Shown here: positions 15,676-24,518 of the stretch, in pieces
How positions within the stretch are numbered: position 1 is the first letter of the stretch
Layout: every line of letters begins with the position of its first letter
Source of the DNA: Orenia metallireducens
Lineage (GTDB): Bacteria; Bacillota; Halanaerobiia; Halobacteroidales; Halobacteroidaceae
Assembly (NCBI RefSeq): GCF_001693735.1
Contig: NZ_LWDV01000009.1
Location: forward strand, 866,984 to 903,334
Reading direction: 5' to 3'
Length of the DNA: 36,351 nt
Notes under the pieces: model-generated
Seen by the model: the letters and a program-made list of their open reading frames with translations, nothing else
What the model was told of the DNA's origin: nothing
Databases searched by the model: none
Translations under genes and position numbers: made by a program

Positions 15676-17745
15676 TTATTGAACAAGTAAGAATCTTCCT
15701 GATAATCCATCTACATTTATATAGTAACTTCCAGAGTTACTAATCTCTTCATCAGATAGTAAGTCTACTAATTTACTTCCTCCTACTTGGCTAGAAGAGA
15801 TTGATATAGTTGTCGGTTGAGTTCCTGTATTTAACACATAAACTATCTTTTCACCAGTATCTAAATCAATCTTAAGATCAGCATATTGGGTCTGGTTAGC
15901 TACTAAATTAGTTCTATCACCATTCCATAATGCTGGATGTGCTGCCCTTATATTCATTAATTGAGTAATATAATTCTTTAGATCATTCTCTTGAGCTGTA
16001 AATCCTGAAATTTTACCATTATCTCTAGAAACATGGTCATCATAATAACCAAGGTCTCCTTCATAGATAAAACCTTCAACCTCACGACCAATCTCATCAC
16101 CATAATAGATTGTAATTGGTCCTGTGTAAGCTGCTATAAAGCTATAAGCTGCTTTATATCGTTTCCAGTAATCACTATGCTCTTTACCATATCCTAAATT
16201 CGGTGCTCTTTGAATCAAGTCTCCAAATCTAACTAAATCATGGTTAGTTAACATTAAGTTTGGATGTGCATAATCTGGATAAATATCATGGCTTGCAAGA
16301 CCTTGATTCAATACTGAAGCTGGCTGACCATAAGCACCACTTTGTTCAGTATGCTCTTGAGTAGCCAATACTTGAACTAAACTATAACGCATTGGGAAAT
16401 CAAAACAAGATTCTAGACCATCTTGACTATATCCCTGTTGATTAATCTCATTTTGACCCTTCCAAATCTCTCCTACCATATAACCTAAAGTTCCCCACTC
16501 TTCTCCGCGATCTTTACGTGCCTGTGCTGCACTCTCCACTGCTACCTTGATTTCATGCCAGTAATTATGTCCATTTTGGTATAATTGATAAGCCTGATCT
16601 AATCTCCAGCCATCTACTCCATACTCTTCAATCCAATAGGTTGCTACATTCTTGAAGTATTCCAAACTATCTGGGAATACTGTTTGATATCCATACCATT
16701 GAGTAGCACCATCTACTACCCCATTTATTGGATTAGCACCGTGATGACCAAATACACCATCTAAGAATACATACATGCCTAAACTATGAGCCTTATCAAC
16801 TAACTCTCTAAACTCTTCATTAGTTCCAAAGTTAGGGTCGATATTATAATAGTCATCGGCAAAATATCCTGTTGCTTGACCTTTTATCGTCCCTGTTACA
16901 GAATTGAATACAGGTGTCATCCAGATAGCATTCATCCCTAGACTCTTAATATATTCAAGAGAATTGATTATACCTCTTAGATCACCATTATGATAGCTAG
17001 GTCCATATCCATCACCATATCCTCTTGGTGTTCCATCTTGGAAGGATTCCACCATAACTTGATAAATTCTCAAATTATCAACATCAGCATTTGTTACATT
17101 GTTGGAACCACCTGGCTTACTATCATACCAGACTCCATCTTTATACCACCATTCTCCTTGACTACGGGATAAATCTGCACTTTGATCTCCAGTACTTGAA
17201 ATGAAGATAATATTTAAAGAAGTGTATCCATCAAAAGATGCTACATACCAACTATCACCCTCTGATATCATTGCTGATCCTGGCCAACTACCAGATGGTT
17301 CTTCTGTATCTGTCCATGTATAAATACTCGGTGTTCCGTTTGCATCTTTATAATGTACTATTACTTTTGAACCTGTATTTGACCCTTCTGGATTACTATC
17401 ATACCATGTTCCGTCCTTATACCACCATTCTCCTTGACTACGGGATAGATCTGCACTTTGCCCTCCAGTGCTTGGGATAAAGATAATATTTAAAGAAGTA
17501 TATCCATCAAACGATGCTATATACCAGCTATCACCCTCTGATGTCATTGCTGATCCTGGCCAACTACCAGATGGTTCTTCTGTATCTGTCCATGTATAAA
17601 TATTCGGTGTTCCATTTGTATCCTTATAATGTACTTTTACCCCATTAAAATCTGTTGCTTCTGTAGGCAGAGCAACAAAAACTAACATAAGTAAAGCAAG
17701 TGTTGCTAACAAGACTATTCTTCTACTCTTAAATCCTCTAAACAT
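15676..17745 (-). CDS. Secreted GH13 alpha-amylase with two CBM26-like starch-binding modules
   Basis: The 689-aa protein hydrolyses alpha-1,4-glucans outside the cell. A signal peptide covers residues 1-30. Two tandem modules of about 92 residues follow (about 35-118 and 127-210), each with YTWTDTEEPSGSWPGSAM and SQGEWWYKDG, as in CBM26. The GH13 barrel runs from about 222. Conserved residues: nucleophile Asp383 in GVDGWRLDQAY, acid Glu426 in MVGEIWKG, stabiliser Asp503 in LTNHDLVRFG. A short beta domain ends the protein; there is no C-terminal anchor, so it is probably released. ATG follows AAGAGGTGAGATTTA. A CG-centred palindrome similar to the one before the lacI-type gene lies upstream (17837-17850). 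Confidence 0.92.
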   Translation of the reverse strand: MFRGFKSRRIVLLATLALLMLVFVALPTEATDFNGVKVHYKDTNGTPNIYTWTDTEEPSGSWPGSAMTSEGDSWYIASFDGYTSLNIIFIPSTGGQSADLSRSQGEWWYKDGTWYDSNPEGSNTGSKVIVHYKDANGTPSIYTWTDTEEPSGSWPGSAMISEGDSWYVASFDGYTSLNIIFISSTGDQSADLSRSQGEWWYKDGVWYDSKPGGSNNVTNADVDNLRIYQVMVESFQDGTPRGYGDGYGPSYHNGDLRGIINSLEYIKSLGMNAIWMTPVFNSVTGTIKGQATGYFADDYYNIDPNFGTNEEFRELVDKAHSLGMYVFLDGVFGHHGANPINGVVDGATQWYGYQTVFPDSLEYFKNVATYWIEEYGVDGWRLDQAYQLYQNGHNYWHEIKVAVESAAQARKDRGEEWGTLGYMVGEIWKGQNEINQQGYSQDGLESCFDFPMRYSLVQVLATQEHTEQSGAYGQPASVLNQGLASHDIYPDYAHPNLMLTNHDLVRFGDLIQRAPNLGYGKEHSDYWKRYKAAYSFIAAYTGPITIYYGDEIGREVEGFIYEGDLGYYDDHVSRDNGKISGFTAQENDLKNYITQLMNIRAAHPALWNGDRTNLVANQTQYADLKIDLDTGEKIVYVLNTGTQPTTISISSSQVGGSKLVDLLSDEEISNSGSYYINVDGLSGRFLLVQ
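17102..17655 (-). repeat. Near-identical tandem 276-bp repeat encoding the CBM26-like modules
   Basis: The two starch-binding modules repeat with a 276-nt period (for example CACCATTCTCCTTGACTACG occurs at 17145 and again 276 nt on). Third-codon positions are mostly identical too, so the duplication or gene conversion is recent. Such a direct repeat can gain or lose a module by recombination. Confidence 0.8.
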
Positions 17746-18160
17746 TAAATCTCACCTCTTTAATTATTTACAATCAATTAAGATTGTTTTTAGGTTGCTA
17801 CTGTATATCTAGTTAATCAACATAGCCTAACCATTAAAATCGATTAATCATCTTACAAAATACTTTCAAACTTAATAAAAATACACAATTGTTATTATAA
17901 ATTAAAATTCTTATAAAATTATAGTCTTATAATTTACCATCCCCTCTTTTATCAGAATATAAAAAATTAATTACATTATCACCTCCTCCTAAAAATTATT
18001 AGATATAATCTTTTTGTCAAAATTTACTTTACTAAAATCATTATTAATCTTAAGTAAAATCAAACATACTTTTTTATTCAAATAAGTAATTATTTTGATT
18101 TTCAAGGTCAATATTTAAATATTGACCTTGAAAATATTAAAATTTAATCTTTAAAATATT
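17746..18160. promoter_or_regulatory. Intergenic region between the two amylase genes
   Basis: On the minus strand it holds, in order: the 38-nt palindrome at 18098-18135; a strong AGGAGGAGGT ribosome site (17981-17990) followed by ATG immediately followed by TAA (17971-17976); and GATTAATCGATTTTAA (17836-17851), a CG-centred LacI-type operator candidate about 90 nt upstream of the amylase start. No clear -35/-10 pair could be fixed. Confidence 0.45.
18098..18135 (-). terminator. Perfect 38-nt palindrome downstream of the CBM25 amylase gene
   Basis: ATTTTCAAGGTCAATATTT pairs with its exact complement. It lies 26 nt beyond the stop codon. No T-run follows on the minus strand, so it may act as a transcript-end stabiliser or a weak terminator. 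Confidence 0.55.
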
Positions 18161-20944
18161 TTAATTTAAATAACTACCATAATCTGCTACTTTCCCAAAA
18201 CCATTTAAGACATATACTCTTAAGTTACCTTTTCCAGAACATTCAGCAGTTAAGGTATTATTTGTGACATTAATTGTATCACCTGTTACTGCATCTACAT
18301 AAGTTCCATTAGGAACATTATAGAATGTAGCTGTTCCAGAAACTGTTACTAAAGCAAAGCTATCAACAGCCTCATCAGTATATCTTCTCTTAAATGCTAG
18401 ATAATTACCAGAAATATCAGCTGTTGAATACTGACCTTTCTGTAATGCTGGTACAGCTCTTCTAATTAAGTTTAAGCTTCTAATATGTTGAGCTAATGGA
18501 TAATTTAAAGTGTCTGCTATTGTTCCTGTAGCATTAGAATATTCTCCAAAACCATCTACAGTTATAGATCCTTCAATACGATCTCCAAAATAAGCTCTCC
18601 CTGTTTCAGCTAAAGGAGCATTTGGCCCTACATCAATTGGCATACCCTTTTGGAACTCAATCTCACTTCCATAATAGATAGTTGGAATTCCACGGAAGGT
18701 AAACATTAATGATAAATTCTCCGCCCAAGTCTCTTGGCTTCCAGCAAATCTCTGATTCTCTGGAGCACCATCTGGAGCATAATCATGGGAGTCTACATAA
18801 GTGACATTCCATGTTGCATCATTATAATATTGATCTCCACTTAAAGCCACACCAAAGGAATCATAAGCATTATTAAAGTTCCAATGCATTGGAAAGTCAA
18901 TCTGATCTAAACCTGAACGCATAGACCAATCTGGCTGATGATAGTTATTACCTGCTAAGAAGGCATTATCAGATGTTGGCTCATTATTAACAGAACTATT
19001 ATCTGCCCAATGCTGTTCTACAGAAGCTTTGTTAGTAGCTTTATCTCCCCATGGATATGAAGCAGATTCTTTCCATGTATAGAAAGGAACTGAAATAGCT
19101 GGAATACCACTATTCCAAATCTGACGATAACGGGCTGCAACCTCACCAAACATAAAGAAGTCATCTCCACCTCTTGCTTTAAAGGCTGGATTGAAATATT
19201 TGTTAAAAGTCAATCTACTGATATGCTTAACAGTATCAACACGGAATCCATCTACTCCCATATCAATATAACGATTATAAGCATTTATTAAGTAGTTAGC
19301 TACTTCAGGGTTCTCTGTATTTAAATCAACACAGTCTCCTGCTATCTGTCCAGTCTGTACTGTATAACCTTCCCACTGTAAGCTCTTCTCATGATGGTAG
19401 ATATGTTCAGTATCTTCACTATCCTCTTTCATCGCTGCTATTCTAGCTCCATACTGTTGATTTGAAGTTATTGAACTATAATCTCCACCTTGATAAGTTT
19501 GAGCAGCATTCTCTAATCTTGAATTAGCTACTAATGTATCTGGATTATCAAGACCGATATAATTACCATTAGCATCTTTCTTAAATAATGGATATAAATT
19601 CTCTTCTCCAAAATTACTAGAATGATTAAATACTACATCTTGAATTATCTTCATACCCTTAGCATGAACTGCATCAATTAAATCTTGGTAAGTAAAGTCA
19701 TCAGATTCATATCGTGGGTCAACCTCTGTAAAATCTACTGCATGGTATCCATGATAATCATAACCACTAGCATTCTTGACAACAGGTGTAATCCAGACTG
19801 CACTAAAGCCAAGTGCCTTAATATAGTCTAATTTCTCTGCTAAACCTTTGAAATCTCCTCGCCATGCTGGATCATTATTAGCAACATTTCCTGCACTCTC
19901 ATCAGCCCAACAATATTCATTATTACTTGAATCACCATCATAAAAACGAGTTGTCATTACAAAATAAATCGTCTCTTCTCTAAAGTCAACCCCTGTGTCT
20001 ACACCTTCACCGATATAATATCTAAATCTAACTTCTGTTCTATTTCCTGAAGCATCAATTGCCAAGGTATTAATTGTCATACTCTCATTAATATCTATAG
20101 TCTCTCCGTAATATAGCTCACTATCTATTTCTTGAGGTTGACTCCCATTGGTAGTATAATATAATCTTGGGGCTGGATCCTCATTATCACTAACATCAAA
20201 GGTTATTGAGATAGGATTCTCATATCTTTGTGCTACAAGACTTGGAGTTATTGTAGGAGGTGTTGTATCACCTAGTTCTACTGGCTTTCCTGCTGTAATT
20301 GTACCGCTATCGAAGATTGAATCTCCTTGATTAAAGAAGTAGTTTAAACTTCCATTACTATCCCAATTGCCATTCCCATCATTAAAGCAGACTTCTGCTT
20401 GTGTTGCACTTCCTAAATTTATTGTATAAACACTATATCCGTCATATTCAGAATCTAACATAGCTACTCCTGGAGCTGTAGTCCAAATACCACCTACTGG
20501 ACGATAGTGAATATATGGTGTTGTATACCCTCTCTTATAATAAATTGTTGCTTGATTAGTTATAACTTGTGGTTCCCCCGAGTTAATGATACCGTTTGCA
20601 TATGTTGATATTCCCTGGTCAAACCAATAATTTGAACCTCCATTACTATCCCAATTGCCATTTCCATCATTGAAACAGACCTCTGCTCTAGTTGCACTTC
20701 CTAAATCGATAGTATATACACTATATCCTGCAAATTCTGATTCAGACATAGCTACTCCTGGAGCTGATGTCCAACTCCCGCCCTCTGGACGATAATGGAT
20801 ATACGGTGTTGCATATCCTCTTTTATAATAAATTGTTGCTGTATTTGCTGCTGATGCACCTTCTGTAAATACCATCAACGTTGTTAATAGCACCATAACT
20901 GATAGTGCTAAAAACAAGCACCTCTTATCCAAAACTCGCTTCAT
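18161..20944 (-). CDS. Large secreted GH13 alpha-amylase with two CBM25-like modules
   Basis: The 927-aa protein degrades starch outside the cell. Residues 1-32 form a signal peptide (LLTTLMVFTEGASAAN). Two starch-binding modules (about 36-115 and 133-212) each contain TPYIHYRP, APGVAM and EVCFNDGNGNWDSNG, as in CBM25. A bacterial Ig-like segment (about 228-312, DTTPPTITPS to SGNRTEVRF) links to the barrel. Catalytic residues: Asp570 in GVDGFRVDTVKHI, Glu601 in MFGEVAARY, Asp721 in YVDSHDYAPDG; DVVFNHSS is region I. A beta-sandwich ends the protein. ATG follows GGAGGGATATT. It is separately promoted. Two amylases with different binding modules suggests complementary attack on granular and soluble starch. 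Confidence 0.92.
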   Translation of the reverse strand: MKRVLDKRCLFLALSVMVLLTTLMVFTEGASAANTATIYYKRGYATPYIHYRPEGGSWTSAPGVAMSESEFAGYSVYTIDLGSATRAEVCFNDGNGNWDSNGGSNYWFDQGISTYANGIINSGEPQVITNQATIYYKRGYTTPYIHYRPVGGIWTTAPGVAMLDSEYDGYSVYTINLGSATQAEVCFNDGNGNWDSNGSLNYFFNQGDSIFDSGTITAGKPVELGDTTPPTITPSLVAQRYENPISITFDVSDNEDPAPRLYYTTNGSQPQEIDSELYYGETIDINESMTINTLAIDASGNRTEVRFRYYIGEGVDTGVDFREETIYFVMTTRFYDGDSSNNEYCWADESAGNVANNDPAWRGDFKGLAEKLDYIKALGFSAVWITPVVKNASGYDYHGYHAVDFTEVDPRYESDDFTYQDLIDAVHAKGMKIIQDVVFNHSSNFGEENLYPLFKKDANGNYIGLDNPDTLVANSRLENAAQTYQGGDYSSITSNQQYGARIAAMKEDSEDTEHIYHHEKSLQWEGYTVQTGQIAGDCVDLNTENPEVANYLINAYNRYIDMGVDGFRVDTVKHISRLTFNKYFNPAFKARGGDDFFMFGEVAARYRQIWNSGIPAISVPFYTWKESASYPWGDKATNKASVEQHWADNSSVNNEPTSDNAFLAGNNYHQPDWSMRSGLDQIDFPMHWNFNNAYDSFGVALSGDQYYNDATWNVTYVDSHDYAPDGAPENQRFAGSQETWAENLSLMFTFRGIPTIYYGSEIEFQKGMPIDVGPNAPLAETGRAYFGDRIEGSITVDGFGEYSNATGTIADTLNYPLAQHIRSLNLIRRAVPALQKGQYSTADISGNYLAFKRRYTDEAVDSFALVTVSGTATFYNVPNGTYVDAVTGDTINVTNNTLTAECSGKGNLRVYVLNGFGKVADYGSYLN

Positions 20945-21180
20945 AATATCCCTCCATTTTAATATAGATTAATTTTAAGTAAAAGACTTATTCTCTTTTC
21001 TGACCTTTCTTCTTCATCCCTCCCTTCCTTTGATAGTAAGTTAAGAGTTTAAAAACAACTCTCCTTAATTACAATTTATAACACCTTTGTTAATAATGGA
21101 TTATAGTGTGGTTAGAAAATTTTAACATTTTGTGAATTAAACTGATAATTTAACCTATCCAAAAAATCAAATAATATCAG
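20945..21180 (-). promoter_or_regulatory. Long leader and promoter of the CBM25 amylase gene
   Basis: A TATAAT -10 box lies at 21100-21105 (minus strand) with a poor -35. This predicts a leader of about 150 nt. The leader contains a small hairpin (AGAGTT / AACTCT near 21050) and a 9-codon open frame (20988-21017, MKKKGQKRE) preceded by a purine-rich GGAAGGGAGGG. No CG-centred operator like that upstream of the other amylase is present. Confidence 0.45.
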
Positions 21181-21343
21181 CTATATATCCAATCCCTTTT
21201 CCATTATTAATAAAATTAATTTATCTACCTCTCTACTTAATCTTATAACCTCTTCATCTAGAAGTTCCCCTTTTTCTATTACCTTCTTTAATAACATTTC
21301 CCATTTTTTCTAAATTATCCTCTATTCTAATCTTATTAGGCAT
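21181..21343 (-). pseudogene. Spo0E-like sporulation phosphatase gene with a frameshift
   Basis: Spo0E-family proteins (about 50-60 aa) dephosphorylate Spo0A~P. Starting at ATG 21343 (after AAAGGGTGAAAAAC) the frame reads MPNKIRIEDNLEKMG. A +1 shift then gives MLLKKVIEKGELLDEEVIRLSREVDKLILLIMEKG and a TAG stop. The SREVD element matches the family's S-x-E-L-D signature. The interval is 163 nt, one more than a whole number of codons, consistent with a single inserted base. An internal ATG could still make a 38-residue product. Either a real pseudogene or a sequencing error. Confidence 0.6.
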
Positions 21344-21629
21344 GTTTTTCACCCTTTCTTATAAAATCTTATACTAGTTTATTTAGAAGTAAATTTTTAA
21401 CTTTATAAATTATCTCCTCTATCATTAATTATTCTTTAGTTTACTAAAAACACCTCCATAACCATAATATATATTAATTGCCGCTTTTATTAAGGAAATT
21501 TGATACTATCAAATTAGCAAATTAATAAATAAGAATCTTACTCAATATATAAAGCAAACAGCTGATTTTAGATTTAAAAATTAGCTTAACCCCTTATCCA
21601 CCTGCACTAATCTGATAGTATAAATAAAG
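21344..21629. other. Intergenic region, no gene seen
   Basis: AT-rich DNA upstream of the Spo0E-like gene. It probably carries its promoter; nothing else is recognisable. Confidence 0.5.
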
Positions 21630-21665
21630 AAGAGTAAGTAACTTTTTAAAAAGTTACTTACTCTT
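21630..21665 (-). terminator. Palindromic terminator overlapping a stop codon
   Basis: AAGAGTAAGTAACTTTTT and its exact complement form a 36-nt palindrome. It includes the final codons and stop (21658-21660) of the DUF2238-like gene. Confidence 0.75.
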
Positions 21666-22302
21666 CTTTATTTATTCCATCTCTTGACAAAAGGCTTCGA
21701 ACTAGATTTCTTAAATAAGATGCCCCTCGTCTCTTTAAATATATATATCCCATTGTAGAAGAGAATAAAGCACCTAGAGAATCTACTATCAAATCCCACA
21801 TTGTATCTACTAGACCAGATTTCTGCATATTCAACCCAAAAATAGAATCCATAGTAAACTCAAAAATCTCCCATAACCCCCCTACACTCACTGCAAATGT
21901 AAAAGAAAATATAGCAATAAATAAAGGGCTTAAAGCTAGATTTACTTTAGTATCCTTATTTAGTATATATATTAACACAAATCCAATAAATCCCAAAATC
22001 ACCCCTGATAGGGCATGGAGCATAATATCCCACCACCAAAACTTTAGATAATACTCATTTAACTCCCCTAAATATAATGAAGCGAAGATAAATACTAAAG
22101 TTATTAACTGAAAAACTGGAGGGATATAGATATAATTTTTATCCCTTAAAAAAGTTGGTAAATAGGTTAGCGCTAATGTCAATATAGATGTAAATAGATT
22201 CAACCAATTCTTAGTTAATACATTTCCAATTATTGCTCCTAATAAGAGTAGTCTAAATAGATTAGCACAGATCATATATACTCGCTGCCTATTATTTAAC
22301 AA
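21658..22302 (-). CDS. DUF2238/YjdF-like membrane protein
   Basis: The 214-aa protein has six or so membrane helices. Conserved polar motifs inside helices or loops are WWWDIMLHALSGVILGFIGF (about 90-110), GGLWEIFEFTMD (about 145) and DTMWDLIVDSLGALF (about 165-180). This His/Glu/Asp pattern resembles the DUF2238 (YjdF) family; the acidic and histidine residues could bind metal. No biochemical role is established to my knowledge. Start is TTG 22300-22302 after AAAGGAGGAATTTAC. Single gene. A VanZ-like protein is a less likely alternative. Confidence 0.7.
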   Translation of the reverse strand: MLNNRQRVYMICANLFRLLLLGAIIGNVLTKNWLNLFTSILTLALTYLPTFLRDKNYIYIPPVFQLITLVFIFASLYLGELNEYYLKFWWWDIMLHALSGVILGFIGFVLIYILNKDTKVNLALSPLFIAIFSFTFAVSVGGLWEIFEFTMDSIFGLNMQKSGLVDTMWDLIVDSLGALFSSTMGYIYLKRRGASYLRNLVRSLLSRDGINKEE

Positions 22303-22524
22303 GTAAATTCCTCCTTTCTTTAAAAATGAATTATATAAGTTATTAAAGTAAAAAGATTAATTAGAACATTATTTTTGCTATAATATCTATAATATTTATT
22401 AATACTCATCGATGTTACTTCAAAATAGATATTAAGACAGTAACAGGTAAAGAAATAAGATTGTTATTCCTCACTTGTCATCAGATTATTGTAATAGCAT
22501 TATTGAACTATCATACTATTTAAA

Positions 22525-22572
22525 TTAATAAAAGAGGATTTGAAAGAATTCTTTCAAATCCTCTTTTATTAA
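22525..22572 (-). terminator. Perfect 48-nt palindrome terminator after ssb
   Basis: TTAATAAAAGAGGATTTGAA continues into its exact complement with GAATTC at the centre. It lies 10 nt beyond the ssb stop and ends in CTCTTTTATTAA on either strand. Confidence 0.85.
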
Positions 22573-22582
22573 TAACTAATTA

Positions 22583-22930
22583 TCATGCCGTTGCCTGTTT
22601 TTCAGACTTACTCTTACCTAAAAATTTAACATTCTTAGCTACAATCCCTGTCTTGTAACGCATCTCTCCACTATCTTGGTCCTTCCAACTATCTATCTGT
22701 ATCCTTCCTTCGATTGCTACCAATCTACCTTTCTCTAAATTATCAGCACATTGTTCAGCTAACTTCCGCCAAACCTCTACATAAATAAAATCTGTCTTCT
22801 GCTCTCCGCCTCTGCTCTTATACTCTCTATCAACAGCTACCACAAGAGTTGCCTTTTTTGTTCCACTAGAAAAGGTCTTTAACTCAGGATTACAGGCCAA
22901 TCTACCAACTAAATTAACTTGATTCACCAT
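22583..22930 (-). CDS. ssb: Single-stranded DNA-binding protein, short paralogue without acidic tail
   Basis: The 115-aa protein is one OB fold: MVNQVNLVGRLACNPELK, then TDFIYVEVWRKLAEQCADNLEKG and VAIEGRIQIDSWKDQD. The usual SSB length is 140-175 aa with a disordered acidic tail ending in DDDIPF that recruits partner proteins. Here it ends KSKSEKQATA, basic and tail-less. It is not between rpsF and rpsR, so this is likely a second SSB (SsbB type in Firmicutes, used in competence or stress). ATG follows AGAGGAGCTGAGTTTTA. Confidence 0.9.
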   Translation of the reverse strand: MVNQVNLVGRLACNPELKTFSSGTKKATLVVAVDREYKSRGGEQKTDFIYVEVWRKLAEQCADNLEKGRLVAIEGRIQIDSWKDQDSGEMRYKTGIVAKNVKFLGKSKSEKQATA

Positions 22931-23010
22931 TAAAACTCAGCTCCTCTTTTTTATTTCCTGTTATAATAACCATTAATTCCACATTTATACATAAGAAAGT
23001 TACTTTTTAT

Positions 23011-23048
23011 TAAAATAGGGTGATGGCTATAGCCATCACCCTATTTTA
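23011..23048 (-). terminator. Perfect palindrome terminator overlapping the cca stop
   Basis: TAAAATAGGGTGATGGCTA and its exact complement give a 38-nt palindrome. The cca TAG (23041-23043) is part of it. It may also insulate the downstream ssb promoter region. Confidence 0.8.
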
Positions 23049-24342
23049 AATTTAATATATCCTTCGCATACTCTAACCCTCCAACTAAATCTGAGAACTT
23101 TCCATCTAGTTGTGCCTGGTAAATCTCCTTTAATAAGACTCCTAGTCTCTTACTAGGCTCTACTCCTAAATCTATTAGATGCCTTCCCATTACTAATGGC
23201 TTTATCTCATCTTTTACCTCATTATAAACTTCCATAATATTATCTATATAGCTTATATCAACTTGCATTCCTCTTCCTAAAACATCAGCTTGATGCAACT
23301 TCAATAGTTGTGGTATATCAATTTGAGTTGCTAACTTTCTAATAGCTTTCTTAGATAAGTGCTTTCTTAAATTCAAAGGTCTCATGTGATACTTAACTAA
23401 CTTTTTAACCTTTTCTATTAATTGTTTATTATCTGTAATCTTATTAAGAAATTCCTCAACCCTATCAGCACCTGCTTGTTCATGTCCATAGAAATGAATT
23501 CTATCTCCTGATTGCTTAACTTGAATATAAGCTTTACCTACATCATGGTAGAGTACTGCTAACATTAGAGTAATATTGCGTTCTTCTATTGGTAATACAT
23601 CTAAGGCTAACATAGTATGTTCAAAGACACTACCTTCAGGATGGTATTTTTCTCCCTGCTCTATTTCTGATAACTGCTCTATCTCAGGGAAAAAATCAGC
23701 CAATATACCAACTTTCTTCATCCATCTAAAAGCTATGGAAGGATTTTTAGCCTTTAATAGCATCTTCTCTATCTCAATAAAAATCCTCTCTTTTGCTATT
23801 TTCTTTAGTTCTAGAATTAAATTTTTGCATAATTCTTCAGTCTCTTTATCAACTTCAAATTCAAACCTTGCTTTAAATTGCGCTACTCTTAATATCCTTA
23901 AAGGATCTTGTTGGAAAGTATCTCTATTAACATAAGCGATTATCTCTCTCTTTAAATCCTCTCTCCCACCATAGATATCTATAATTTTATCATCTAAAGG
24001 GTCATATAATATAGAGTTAATAGTTAAATCTCTTCTTGAAGTAGCCTCCTCTACACTCATTGCAGGGTCTGCTATCAACTTCTTTTTCTGTCTACCCTCT
24101 ATGATTTGTTGGGGAAAAGAAAACTCATACTCTCCTAATAGATAGATAGGGTAGGATTTCCCCACTAGTCTAAACTCCCCATAATTGGCTAATATCCCTT
24201 CTAACTCTTGAGGACTGATTTGATAGACTTCTATATCAATATCCTTACTATCTAGTCCTAAAAGTTTATCCCTAACATAACCACCAACAATATAGGCTTG
24301 ACCACCAATAGTTCTGATATCTTTAAAGATTGACTTTAGCAT
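23041..24342 (-). CDS. cca: CCA-adding tRNA nucleotidyltransferase with HD domain
   Basis: The 433-aa protein is a class II nucleotidyltransferase. The head domain has GGYVRDKLLG (residues 20-29) and the metal-binding Asp34 and Asp36 in SKDIDIEVY. RRDLTINSILYDP and the QQDPLRILRVAQF motif follow (motifs B and D). The C-terminal HD domain has YHDVGKAY and HFYGHEQAGADR, as in HD-type enzymes; this half often carries phosphatase activity. It adds CCA (or the final A) to tRNA 3' ends. Poly(A) polymerase I is a related alternative. ATG follows AAAAGGGGTCGTTGTT. It stands alone. Confidence 0.9.
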   Translation of the reverse strand: MLKSIFKDIRTIGGQAYIVGGYVRDKLLGLDSKDIDIEVYQISPQELEGILANYGEFRLVGKSYPIYLLGEYEFSFPQQIIEGRQKKKLIADPAMSVEEATSRRDLTINSILYDPLDDKIIDIYGGREDLKREIIAYVNRDTFQQDPLRILRVAQFKARFEFEVDKETEELCKNLILELKKIAKERIFIEIEKMLLKAKNPSIAFRWMKKVGILADFFPEIEQLSEIEQGEKYHPEGSVFEHTMLALDVLPIEERNITLMLAVLYHDVGKAYIQVKQSGDRIHFYGHEQAGADRVEEFLNKITDNKQLIEKVKKLVKYHMRPLNLRKHLSKKAIRKLATQIDIPQLLKLHQADVLGRGMQVDISYIDNIMEVYNEVKDEIKPLVMGRHLIDLGVEPSKRLGVLLKEIYQAQLDGKFSDLVGGLEYAKDILNLK

Positions 24343-24478
24343 AACAACGACCCCTTTTCCAATATGTATAGCTATAATTATATTGACTTATTGTCCAGTT
24401 AAATATTTATACTAAAGAGAGATATTATAACAATTTAGTAACTAGTACCAAATAACATATAACCATTAAAAACTCAAC

Positions 24479-24501
24479 TTATCACCTGTTACTGGTAATA
24501 A
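24479..24501 (-). terminator. Possible terminator after the DUF2935 gene
   Basis: TTATCACC / GGTAATAA pairs with one mismatch around a 7-nt loop. A short T-run (GTTTTTAA) follows on the minus strand after a 6-nt gap. Confidence 0.4.
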
Positions 24502-24518
24502 TATAACTTATCTCTACC

